Assembly: GCF_028389875.1 (NCBI RefSeq) | Contig: NC_084702.1 | Coordinates: 71,955,582-72,019,581, forward strand | Length of the DNA stretch: 64,000 nucleotides | Direction: 5' to 3' | Source of the DNA: Rhea pennata | Lineage: Eukaryota; Chordata; Aves; Rheiformes; Rheidae | Shown: piece by piece, positions 26,901 to 36,869 of the stretch | Layout of the letters: each line of letters begins with the position of its first letter | Position numbering within the stretch: position 1 is the stretch's first letter | Translations under genes and position numbers: made by a program | Notes under the pieces: generated by a model | Told to the model about the DNA's origin: nothing | What the model saw: the letters and a program-made list of their open reading frames with translations, nothing else | The model's database searches: none

Positions 26901-29900
26901 GGGCAGGCGGTGCCCACCCCCAGCGTGCTGGTGAAAGGGGGCGGGGGGCTATGCATAGTGGGGACAGGACCTGGGGTCTGTCGTGGGGCTGTGCCAGCTG
27001 GCACAGGGTCATTGGGGGTGGCACAGTGTGCTTAGGAGTTGCACAGGGCTGTTGGAGGTGTTGTTGGAGGTGGCACAGGGTCACTGGGGATTGCAGAGGA
27101 TCCTCAGGGGTGGCACATGGTCCTTAGGGGTGGCATAGAGTCATTGGAGGTGGCACAGTGTCCTCAGGGGTTGCACAGAGTCTTTGGTGGTGGCACAGGG
27201 TCATTGGGGATTGCAGAGGATCCTCAGGGGTGGCACATGGTCCTTAGGGGTGGCATAGAGTCATTGGAGGTGGCACAGTGTCCTCAGGGGTTGCACAGAG
27301 TCTTTGGTGGTGGCACAGGGTCATTGGAGGTTGCACAGGGTCATTGGAGGTTGCACAGGGTCCTTGATGGTGGCATAGGGTCCTCAAGGGTTACACAAGA
27401 TCCTTGGTGGTGGCAGTGTCCTTGGTGGTGGTTCAGGGTCCTCGGTGGGGCACAGGATCCTCAGGGGTTGCACAAGGTCCTTGGTGGTGGCAGTGTTCTT
27501 GCTGGTGGCACAGGGTCACTGGAGGTTGCACAAGATCCTTGGTGGTGGCCCAAGATCCTTGATGGTGGTACACAGTCCTCAGGAGTGGCAAGGGCAGGTG
27601 GGAAGCTGGTGGCCCTTGCGCACTGGCACACCGGTGGCCCACGAATGCCCCCAGCAGCCTGGGCAGCGCTCAGGCTCTCGCGGGCGCCCGGACAGAGGCA
27701 CCGAGGGCTGCGGCCCCGCACCTCGTGCCAGGCTGGCAGCGCGCTGGGGGGCATCGACGCCTCGGCAGCGAGCCGTCGCGGAGGGGCCGCACGTGCCCCC
27801 GCCGCCTGCCAGGGCCATCGGGGTGCTGGCGTCCGTCGGGGAGTCGGGGGGATGTTTCCTGCCTTTTTCTTGGGAGGAGAAACTCCTCTCGCCCTTCCCG
27901 AACGGAGCAAACAGCCCAGCTGGGGGCGGGGGGGAGGGAGAAAAAAAAGTTAAATGAACTCGGTAGAAGAATAAAAAGAGCTCATTTTTCAGGCTTACGC
28001 GAAGGAGCCAAGCCGATATCGGGGCCATAAATTAGGGATGCTGGAGGACGGCGGTGAGCGACGGCTTCGTTTGCGGGGCGAAGCGCGGCCCTGACAGCCT
28101 CCCCCGGCCAAATGGATGGCTTTCCGATACGGCCCGCTCCCGCCGCCCGGCGCCGAGGAACGAGCAGGGCACGCGCGCCCCGCCGCGGCCCCCGGCGCCG
28201 CGCCGCCCGCCGGGGCTATTTGGCGGCTGGAGGGAGGGGGGGTGTGTGTTGGGGGGGGGGGAAATGTTTGGAGGTTGGGGAGGGCGATGCGGCCGGGGCC
28301 GGTGGCCGCGAGGAAGGTGTGTGGCCACGGTGGTCTTGCAGAGCCCGGGGGTGCTGGGCATCCCTAGGAGGTGTGGAGCACCCCCCCCTATCCCCGGGGC
28401 TTCTGAGGGTGTTTATAGGGTGATTCCCTCTATAAATTTTATGGGGGTGCCTTTTTATGGGGTTCTGGAGGGTGTAAGAGGGAGAGTCCTCTGATTTAGG
28501 GGCCAGATGCTCCTTAGGAAGCGCCTAGCGCATTATGGAGAGACACCTTCTGTAAGGGGCTCTGAGGGCAGGTCTTTCCCCTCCCACCATGCCCCCACGT
28601 CCCAGCTGGCAGCTTGCCCGTCCCCCTGCTGAGCTGACAGCCCCGCGGGGTCTCCGTCGATGGGAACTCGGTACCAGCACGACGGTCCCGCCTGCACCCC
28701 TCACCCGCGTGGGTGTTCGCCCTGCCTGCTGCATGCAGCAGCTTTGGGCACGGAGAGGCCAGTCGCCCCTCGGACATGCCAGGGGACAGCTGGTACCCGC
28801 CGCGCCAGGGCTGATCCCTGCTTGGGGTCTGCCACCCGCTGCGGGAGCAGCACCAGGCTGATGCTCTCCAGCCCCTAGGGAGTACCCAGGGCAGGCAGAG
28901 GGTCCTGGGGCGCAGGGTGAGAGGGGGACATGGGCTGAGGGCATCACCAAGGGATGCTGGTAGGACACCATGAGAGCTGGGGTGAGGAACCGCCACGCCA
29001 GGCATCATTTAGGGCTGCTGGTGTCTCTGGCAGCCAGCACTCAGAAAGCCTCTTAAGTAGCCAAACCCACCTTTACCCTGTGTCTTGGGCAGAGTTTGCA
29101 GCTCAGGCTGAGCCCCACTCGTGCAGACAGCTCTGGGGCAGAGCGGGGCTCGGGGACACAGCACGTGGCCGTGGTGGGAGGGACAAGGCTGCCAGTGTCC
29201 CAGCACGGCTGGGCGAGGAGAGGCCACGTCCCCAGGGAGCGAGGGTCTCCATCCCCGCGGCCTCACCCTGCATCCCTTTCTCTCTCCTGTGTGCGGCTGG
29301 AAGGGACGCCCGTGAACCGCATCCCCATCATGGCCAAGCAGGTGCTGGACCTGTACACGCTGTACCGGCTGGTGACGGACAAGGGGGGCCTGGTCGAAGT
29401 CATCAACAAGAAGATCTGGCGGGAGATCACCAAAGGCCTCAACCTACCTACCTCCATCACCAGCGCTGCCTTTACCCTGCGCACGCAGTGAGCGCCGGCG
29501 AGCAGGATTTGCCCCGTGCAAGCACCCAAGGGTGGCCCTTTCTCCACACACTCCGAACTGTGGGGCATCCTGCTGGCTCAGGAGCCCTAGAGCCCCAACC
29601 CTGCCCGCAGCACCCAAGCAGGGGTCTGTTGCACCCAGGTGCTGCATTCTGGTGGTGGCGACCCATAGGCAGATGGAGGGCTCTGCCCCTTCCCAACACG
29701 GGTGCCATCCCCATCCTGGTCCCCGCTCAGCCCAGGGGTGGCCGGGAGCTGCGTGGTGCTGGGTCTCATCCTGGCTCTCTCCCCCGCAGATACATGAAGT
29801 ACCTGTACCCCTACGAATGCGAGAAGCGGGCGCTCAGCTCTCCCGGGGAGCTCCAGGCCGCCATCGACAGCAACCGGCGAGAGGGGCGGAGGCAGGCCTT

Positions 29901-32379
29901 CGGGACGGCGCTCTTCAACTACTCGCCCACTGGCACCCCGACCCTGCTGGGCTCCCCCAAAATGCCCCTGCCGGCCCTCAGCATCTCCACGCACAGCTGC
30001 AGCCAGATCAGCCAAGTGCACACCATTAAGAAAGGTGGGTGAGGGCCACATCTGCCCCACATGGGGCATCTGCTCAGCACTGGGCATCTCTCCCAGTGAT
30101 GGGCACCACTGGGACAGCAGAAGTATCTCCCCAGCTGCTCTTGCCCTGTTTACAGGGAAAAGAGGAGCAGTTTGGGTCATTTGTCCTCTTTTGGGACTGA
30201 ACAAGCTTTATTTTTTCCTGCCTTACCCAGCTCTAGAGGGGAGCAAAACCTAGATGCTCCCCTCTCTGTGCCCCCCTTGCCCACTGGTGCCCGGCGGGAG
30301 CAGGCAGCCTGTGCAAGACCTGGGTGCGTGCTCAGCTGGGGATGGCGAGATGGGCGCTGTCCCCGGCTCTCTGCCACCCCCAGGGCTGAGCAGGACCCGC
30401 TGAGCTCTCCCCATCGTTGCAGAAGACGGCGTGCTGTCGGCAGCGGTGCCAGGCCGCATCGCCATCCCCGTGGGACTGGCCGGCCACCACCTCGCGGCAG
30501 CCCAGGCAGCGGCTGCGTCGCAGGCAGCGGTGCTGGAGCAGCTGCGGGAGAAGCTAGAGACGGGGGAGCCTCCGGAGAAGAAAGTGGCCCTGACGGCGGA
30601 GGAGCAGCAGCGGCTCATGCAGCACGCGCTGCAGCACAACCTCCTGGCCATGGCCTCCCAGTTCCCTATGAACATCAAGATCTCCAACCGAGGTAACAAG
30701 CATGGTGGGCACCACCTGCCATGGGGGCAGCCCGGGTGCAGGGCCCGGAGGGAGTAGCCAGATGGCCTCAGGGCCCCAGGACAAGCTCAGGGATGGGTGC
30801 ACACCACGGGAGGCATGGTCCAGCATGGGAAGGCTGGGATGCAGCTCCCCCGCCTCTGCCAGCCATCCCCTGACACCGAGCGCTGTGGTCACCCCAGAAG
30901 GGCATTGCCACGGCCCCGCGATTCTCCAGGCCCTCAGGAAGCCCTGCCATGGCCAGTGCCTCAGCTGGAGATACCTGCCAGGCCTGGAGAGCTGAGCTGC
31001 CTGGAGAAGACAGGGCCCTATTTCTCTCTCCGGTAGGTTCTTGTTTCTGTTTCTCTTAATACTCATATTGGTATTTCCTCTCCCCAGATGACAGACAGGA
31101 GACCGCATTGAATCTGTCCACCAACGGCATTAGCAGTATCAACATGTCAATAGAAATAAATGGAGTTGTCTACACAGGTAAATAGAAGGGCCGCTTGGCC
31201 TGTGTAATTGCGGCCGGGAAATCCAATAACTTATAGCCACTGCCTGGCCAGCAAGTCCTTCCTTCAATCTGATGTCTTTACTATAAAATCCATCGTAATG
31301 AAGTGGCAGGGCCTGGGGAGAGGGGGCAGGCAAGGGAGGGGGAGAGCAAAGCTGGAAATTGTCCCCCAGGAGGGGCCAGCAACAAAGGGCCAAGAGGGGA
31401 TGGAAGGACAGACGGACTCAGGCTGCAAGGGGCAAAAAGGCCCTTGGGCAAAACCAACCATGGAAAACCTGAGCCTCACAGAGACTGCTTGGATTTGGGG
31501 CCATCCTGATGCTGGAGTGCCCAGGGGTCCTGCCTCCTTAGCTGGACCCCCTTGGGGTGCAGCAAGGGGGATTTGATTCAAGGAGGCTTGGAGGATATGG
31601 GCAGGCATGGTGGGTGCAGAGAGAAGGCCACTCGGGTGCCGGAAGAGATGTTGGGCTCGGGGGACCACATTGGGACACCTTGCTGAAGCAGAAGCTCCAT
31701 CAGATACCAACAGGCACCAAGCGCCCAGCAGCCCCAGGCTGCGACTGGTGTGAGGAACCTGGAGGGTTTGTGGGTGCCTGGAGAGGATGCACCAACGCGG
31801 GCCCCGCTGGCACCCTGCCGAGGGGCCGGAGGGACCCACGAGAGCCAGGACACAGCCCCGTTGGGCCGGGCAGGGCAGGCACCACTGCCAGACACTGCGC
31901 CGCGTGTGCGTGGGCACGCGCATGACCCACGTTGGCTATGTACGTCGCCCCGTGCCCCCCGGCGCTCTGCCGTGCTGAGACACCCCTAATTAAAATAGAA
32001 ATCGGCAAATAAATATTTAATGAGCTGGAAAGGTCAGGAACATGTGGGCCTGCCAGCCAAATCGCCGCGGGCCACCCCAGGGGCTGTCCTGCATGGGCAA
32101 GGACATCCCGGGGATCACGGGGCCAGAGACCCGCTGCGGGGAAGGGCCTGGGGGTGCAGAGTCCCAATCCTGTCTGCATTAGCAGGCAGCCCTGGGCTGC
32201 CCTAACGCCCTTTCTCTTGCTCCTTAGGCGTCCTGTTTGCCCGCCGGCCCGCAGCCCCCCCAGCGCCCAGTGGCCCCGGTGGACGGAGCGCCCAGAGCCA
32301 GCCAAGCCCCATGCCTGCCCCGAACCCGCCGCTCCCGGCCGCCTCGCACAGCCACACTCCCGCCGGCGCCTCGCCGTAG
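17966..32379 (+). CDS. ARID3C: AT-rich interaction domain protein 3C, 7 coding exons, complete
   Basis: Nuclear DNA-binding factor of the Bright/ARID3 family. Coding exons are 17966-18262, 25045-25117, 29304-29487, 29790-30034, 30423-30692, 31088-31177 and 32228-32379. All splice sites are GT/AG and the phases agree, giving 436 residues (human 412). The start MESLQRQQAARLARG matches human ARID3C. An acidic Glu run lies at about residues 62-80, preceded by a Pro-rich segment. The extended ARID domain runs from about residue 100 to 225 (YELDEDPKRKEFLDDLFGFM, PVNRIPIMAKQVLDLYTLYR, AAFTLRTQYMKYLYPYE). IKKE near residue 264 fits a SUMO-acceptor consensus. The REKLES region, about 306-394, includes LREKLETGEPPEKK and INGVVYTGVLFARR. 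It is more complete than in human ARID3C. ARID3A/B are excluded by the N-terminus and the neighbours. Confidence 0.95.
18263..25044. other. ARID3C intron 1 (after first coding exon)
   Basis: No other gene recognised. Contents: C-rich low-complexity DNA at 18.3-18.7 kb, CA/TG alternating blocks at 20.0-21.0 and 22.27-22.6 kb, a single X-box-like motif at 21787-21800, AT-rich islands at 22050-22160 and 24130-24420, and the 33-base minisatellite at 23611-23841. Long antisense open frames reflect GC bias. Confidence 0.7.
23611..23841. repeat. 33-base minisatellite with 99-base higher-order unit
   Basis: Seven contiguous 33-base units start at 23611, 23644, 23677, 23710, 23743, 23776 and 23809. 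The first six form two rounds of a three-unit pattern; unit starts are GGGACAGGCTG, GGGACAG-CAGG and GGA-TG/CAGGTCC. Degenerate half-copies flank it from about 23540 and out to about 23985. Confidence 0.92.
25511..25960. repeat. 50-base minisatellite with 200-base higher-order unit
   Basis: Nine exact-length 50-base units (core TGAGGGATGTCCATGGTGAT) start every 50 bases from 25511 to 25911. Variants such as GGGATAT and GTTATGGCCA recur exactly four units apart. Units 2 and 6 are identical, as are units 3 and 7. The array therefore grew by duplicating a 4-unit, 200-base block. Confidence 0.96.
26184..26585. promoter_or_regulatory. Cluster of homeodomain-type TAAT/ATTA sites (candidate enhancer)
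   Basis: Six TAAT-core sites stand out in GC-rich DNA: ATTAATTAG (26184), GGATTAATGA (26211), GGTTAATG (26257), GCTAATTAAC (26268), GCTAATTAAG (26544) and GCTAATTAAAC (26576). Such clusters bind homeodomain factors in known enhancers. Function here is inference. Confidence 0.4.
26991..27596. repeat. 20-base minisatellite with 120-base higher-order unit
   Basis: Tandem units of about 20 bases (core GGTGGCACAGGGTCATTGGG) and variants. The six-unit block 27071-27190 is repeated almost without change at 27191-27310. Units become irregular after about 27380. The array reads as an open frame with 40-residue repeats, but this follows from the 120-base period. Confidence 0.94.
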
Positions 32380-33000
32380 CGGCGATGCCCCCGAAGCGGC
32401 CGGGAGTCCCCGGGGCCGCGCACGGACGCCGAGGGCACCCCAGCCCCGGGGGCAAGCCAGACTGGTCTGCCCTCTGCCTGGGGGGCACGGGGGGCTGTGC
32501 CCTTGGCCGTGGGTGAGGATGCGGCCTGGCGGTGGGGCCGAGCTGGTCCCAGCAGGGGCTGCTAGGGCAGGGCTGTGCCTGCCGGGACGCGGCATCATGA
32601 GGCAGCTGGCGGTGGCAGGAGGGGACCCAGCTGGGCCACCAAGGCGGGGTGGGGAACCCGAGGGTGCCTCTTGCTGCAGCGTTACGCTGCAATGTGTTTC
32701 CATGCAAGGCTGTGAGCACCCGCAGGAGCCCTCTTGCCACGCACGTGCCCCCTTTACCCCGCCATGCCGTCCTGCGCAGGCGCCTTCTCCGCCAGGCAGT
32801 GCCCCCGCACGACTCCCCGGCACAGCTCCCACTCGCCCGGCTGCACCCCAGCCCCACGTCCGCCGTCCCCCGCAGCCCCGCGCGGCGTCCCCCGCTCGCC
32901 ACATCCCCCGCGGACGCCCTCGCCGCGCTGCTTCCCTCACGTGCTGCGCCCGGGGCACGCACCCTCGGTGCACGCGCGAGCCCGGGCACCCGCTGCGCGC

Positions 33001-33065
33001 GCCCCCGCTGTGCACGGCGCCCCGCGTTCTCCAGGCTTGCCCCCGCTGTGCACGGCGCCCCGTGT
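33001..33065. repeat. Short tandem duplication, GC-rich
   Basis: The segment GCCCCCGCTGTGCACGGCGC with following bases occurs near 33001 and again near 33042. It lies in the presumed ARID3C 3' UTR. Confidence 0.75.
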
Positions 33066-33712
33066 CCCCCGTGCGCGCCTGCCGCGCACCCTGCAGCCCC
33101 GGCGTGCACACCGTGGCCCCCCCCCCCCAACACACACCTCCCTGCCCCATTGCACCCACGCACTGGGGGCCCCCGCCATCCCTGGGGCCCCCCCAGCACC
33201 CCGGTGGTGGTGTCCCCCGTGGTGGGGACAGCTCGGGTCTCAACGTCCCGGCTCAGCCTTGGTCCAGCTACGGGCATGCGCTGGGGGAACCTCACAGGTC
33301 TCCGGGGAGGGGGGAGGCAGATACTGGGGAAACTGGTGGGACTGGTGGGGGTGGAGCATGGGGTGGGGCTGTATGTGGGTCCAGCGTTGGGACTTTATGC
33401 ACTGGGAGGAGCTCGCTGGGTGCAGGCCGGGGAGGCAGAGCGCGGAGGGGCCCGTCGCAGAGCGGTGAGGCCCAGCGGTGCCCCCCGAGGAAGGCCGCCC
33501 GGACGCCGGGGCCCCCAGCACAGAGCAAGGTGCTGCCTTGTGCACGCCAAACTACCTCGTTGGGGCGGCTCCCCCTGCCCGCTCGCCCCCTCGGGTGCCG
33601 GAGCAGCGCCGGGCGCGGGGCGACGTGCGCTTCTGGGGTTCGGCCGGCGCTTGGTGCCGCCGGGGCGGCCGGCCGGGCTCCCGGGGCTGCGGCCCTGCAG
33701 CGCCGGGTATCT

Positions 33713-33718
33713 ATTAAA
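33713..33718 (+). terminator. ARID3C: Possible ARID3C polyadenylation signal ATTAAA
   Basis: I noticed no AATAAA between the stop at 32379 and this common variant ATTAAA, about 1.3 kb downstream, so it is the best candidate I see. The intervening UTR-like DNA is GC-rich and holds a short tandem duplication around 33001-33065. Confidence 0.35.
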
Positions 33719-33719
33719 G

Positions 33720-36300
33720 AAAACGAACCGATGAACCGAGCCGGTGTGCGGGGCTGACGTCTGTGGGCGGACGGGGCGCCGAGGCCCAGACGCGCCGGCC
33801 GAGCCCCGCGGCCGCCCAGCAGCGTCTTCCCCAGTGCCGGTGCCCATCACCCCGCTGAGGCTGCCTGCGAAGGGGTGGAAGAGCAGACACGTGCTGGCAT
33901 TCACAGACACGTGTGCTTGCAGCCACTCGCAGCCACTTGTGCGTGTGAGCAGACACCCCCCCCAGCACCCATGGGAGACCTGGGCGCAGAGGGCATCCAT
34001 GAGGAGAGCCACCGTCCCCCTTAGCAGCCGTGGGGACGGACGCCCGGCTCAGGCAGCGCCCCCGGGGACAGACCCTCCTGGAGCAGAGGCACCGGTGGGG
34101 ACAGACCCTGCTGTGCCCGGGGACGGGCCCGGGCACCCGCGGCGGGGGCAGCGCCCATCGCGGCGGTGCCGGCGCTGTCCAGGGTGCTGCAGCGGGGCCC
34201 AGGCGTCCCGGGGTGGGGGGGGGGTGCAGGAGGAGGGTCCCAGTGTGGTGTGTGCGTGTGAGTGTGCACCAGGCTCTGCAGGAGGGTCCCAGTGTGGTGT
34301 GTACACGCGTGTGTGTGCGTGTGTGACTGTGCGTGTGAGCGTGCACACCAGGCAGCGGGGTCTGTGCCAGGCTCCGGCTGCCCGTTGGGGCTGTGCGGTG
34401 CCCGTGTGGGGCCGCCCACCCGACCTGCTGCCCCCCTGCACGGCACGGCACGGCACGGCACGGCAAGTTGGAGGGGGGGACCGGAGTGGGATCGATCAGG
34501 CTGTAATTGGGGTCTCGCAAGCGGCCCGCGGCCCCCCTCATTCGGCGGCTCCGGGGGCGATGCGCGAGCCAGCGCTCCCCGGGGGGCTCGGGGACGCGGC
34601 TGCCGTCACCCGAGCAACCAGCCCCGATCGATGCCCGCTTCCCGCGCCCCACAGGGCCCCTAATTGAGTGGGAGGGAGGAGACGGAGGGCGAGGGGCCGT
34701 GGGCACGATCCGCCCGGCTGCAGCGGGGCCTCAGCACCGGGCAGTGGGCAGGGGGGCACGGCCACGGCCCCAGCCACCCCCACGCCGGGGACAGGGTCGG
34801 AGCCGCCCTCTGCAGCCCAAGAGTGTGCACACGTGTGTATGTGTTTGCACACACGTGTGCGAAGGTGGGGTCGCTAACTGGGGACGCTGGGCTTCCCAGG
34901 GTGGCAGCAGCACAGCCAGACCTGCCAGTGTGGGGGGCAAGCCGGGCAAGGCCTGTGGTGGGGCACGGGCAGACCCTGCTCGGGGCACTTGGGGGTCACA
35001 CAGGAACAGCCAGCAGCCCAGCGCGGCACCTTCCCGCCTGCTCCCAGGCTTATCAGGCCAGATGGGATTTGTCCTCTGCCGCTAAAGCCCCAGTTCCCGG
35101 TGTCCTGGCACTTCCCAAATTTCTCAGCTTGGGGCAGGGGGTTGATTTCTGACCCTCCAGCACAGGGGATTTGTGTATTCGTGGGCATCCCCCCATCACA
35201 CCGAGCACAGGCCTCAGCAGAGCCGGTCGCCTCTGAGCACAGAGCAGCAGCGTGTGCTCAGCCCCTGGTCCCCACGGCACCCCGCCCCCCCCCCCCCGGC
35301 CGGTTCTGCTAACGAAGCCGTTTTTAATTGTCACCTTTGTGGAACAAAGCTTGGCTCCTTCCCTCCAAAGGCGCCTCTCTCGCCGCCCAGCTATCGATCC
35401 CCGGGAAGAAAAGGCAGAGCGCACGGGGCCTCGGCCTGCTGCCTCCCGCCCGAGCGCTCTGCACACACCCTCTGGGGAGATCTGGGGGGCGAGGGGCACG
35501 GGGCATGCTGCGTCCCTGGGCCACCCCACAGCTCCCTCCTACCGCCCGGCAGTCCTGCCCAACCGCCCCTTCCAGCGTGGACGAAAGCTGCAGTAAAACA
35601 TCCAGAAGGGTGACGCCATTTCGGAGCATGGTGGGTGCAAGGGGCACCGTGGGGGTCCTCAAAGCCCATTAACCAGAGCTGCCCACCAGGCTAATGAAGC
35701 ACTTGTTGTTAGCAGATGGTTTTGACCCAAGAGCCTGGCCTGAGATTATCTGAAGCTGGCTGGGGACTTGCTGGCACCGAGGGCACGGCCCAGCTGTGAG
35801 CGGCGGCCCATGAGGGGCAGAAACCAGCCCGGGGCAGCTCTGAGGCTGCGGAAGGCACAGGGACGTGACGGGGCAGTGGTCACCTGAGCCCCGGGGCACA
35901 GGCGACATGCTGAGATGCTCTGGGAGCTCCCACACTTCTCTCTCTGCCGTTTGGACGCCACGGATGCTACTGCCGCGAAGCCAAGCCACCTCATCCTTTT
36001 CGGGGATCCTTGTAAAGGCAGCAGTGGGGCTTGGGGTAGCTGTTGCATTCATTAGTGTCCTGCTTTTTAGCAAGCGTCACCTGCTGTGATCGATAGGAGA
36101 AAGGTGAACCCCAGCAGCGCGAGGCCTGGGGAGAAGCCTGCGGCAGCCTCCTCGATTTCAAAGGCCCTGCTTCCGTGCAGCCCCGATCGCTATATCTATT
36201 TTTTTAAAAAATACATTTGAGTGCCTCCTTGCTGAAGGACCGCACCGGAATGAAGTCGTTATCGACCAGCCGGGTGGCGTGAAGCCTGCACACAGGAGGG
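33720..36300. other. ARID3C-DCTN3 intergenic region
   Basis: No gene recognised. Two copies of a TG-rich unit (core GGAGGGTCCCAGTGTGGTGT) lie near 34225-34345. A (GGCAC)n pentamer tract of five or more units lies at 34438-34465. An AT-rich block lies at 36185-36290. Confidence 0.6.
34438..34465. repeat. (GGCAC)n pentanucleotide repeat
   Basis: Five to six uninterrupted copies of the pentamer in intergenic DNA. Confidence 0.9.
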
Positions 36301-36579
36301 CACCTCCTTCTGCAGTGCAAATCAGCATTGATCGGCTTTAACGGCTCCTCTTCGGCTTTGAGGTCGGCTCCGCGGCTCCCGCTCGGCTCCCCAAGGCCGA
36401 TTTCCATTCCCTGTCCCCTGCCCGCTCCCCCTTCCCGGTGTCCCCGGGGAAGGACGTGTCCGTCCGGGGCCCCCGGCTCCCCCCGTCCTGACCGTGCCCC
36501 CTCCTCCTCCTGCTCCTCCTCTGCCCTCCGGCTGCGGCCCGCTGCTCGCAGCCTCCCCACGCCCTCGGGGAAGCCCGAG

Positions 36580-36869
36580 GGGCCCGTGCTGTCGCGACAG
36601 GGCGCTCTGTCGGCGACAGGGCCGCGCGCAGGCCGCAGGCCGCGCCGGGCGGTCTCCACGGCCGGGGCGGGGGGGAAACGGCGCCGTCTCCACGGCAACG
36701 GCGGGGCCGCGCGGCGCCTCGCGCAACGCCGCTCCCTAGCAACGCGGTGCCATGGCAACGCGGGGGCGGGGCCAGCGCGCGCCCGCCCCGCCTCCGCGCG
36801 AGCGGCTTCCGGGCAGCGTTGGACGCGGAGGGAGGAAGTTCCGCCCTCCTCCTTCCGGCCGTCGGCAAG
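36580..36869 (+). promoter_or_regulatory. DCTN3: DCTN3 CpG-island promoter with RFX X-box-like motifs and YY1 site
   Basis: Three X-box-like motifs stand upstream of the start: GTCTCCACGGCAAC (36686-36699), a perfect fit to GTYNCC-N2-RGNAAC; GCTCCCTAGCAAC (36731-36743); and GGTGCCATGGCAAC (36746-36759). The start codon is embedded in AAGATGGCGGC, a YY1-type element common near vertebrate initiation sites. No TATA box is seen. Confidence 0.65.

Larger units (their letters stand above)
25118..29303. other. ARID3C intron 2
   Basis: No other gene recognised. It contains the 50-base minisatellite (25511-25960), a cluster of homeodomain-type TAATTA sites (26184-26585), the 20-base minisatellite (26991-27596) and an AT-richer block near 27.93-28.12 kb. 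Confidence 0.7.

Noticed and set aside
23611-27596. Regular repeats considered as a CRISPR-like array
   Set aside because: Units are directly adjacent with no unique spacers, in introns of a vertebrate gene; they are minisatellites.
27039-27953. 304-codon frame with 40-residue repeats
   Set aside because: The repeats are the 120-base minisatellite read in phase. It is intronic, with no start context or conserved domain.
31700-33295. 531-codon minus-strand open frame at the ARID3C 3' end
   Set aside because: Antisense to the last exon and UTR; no recognisable domain.
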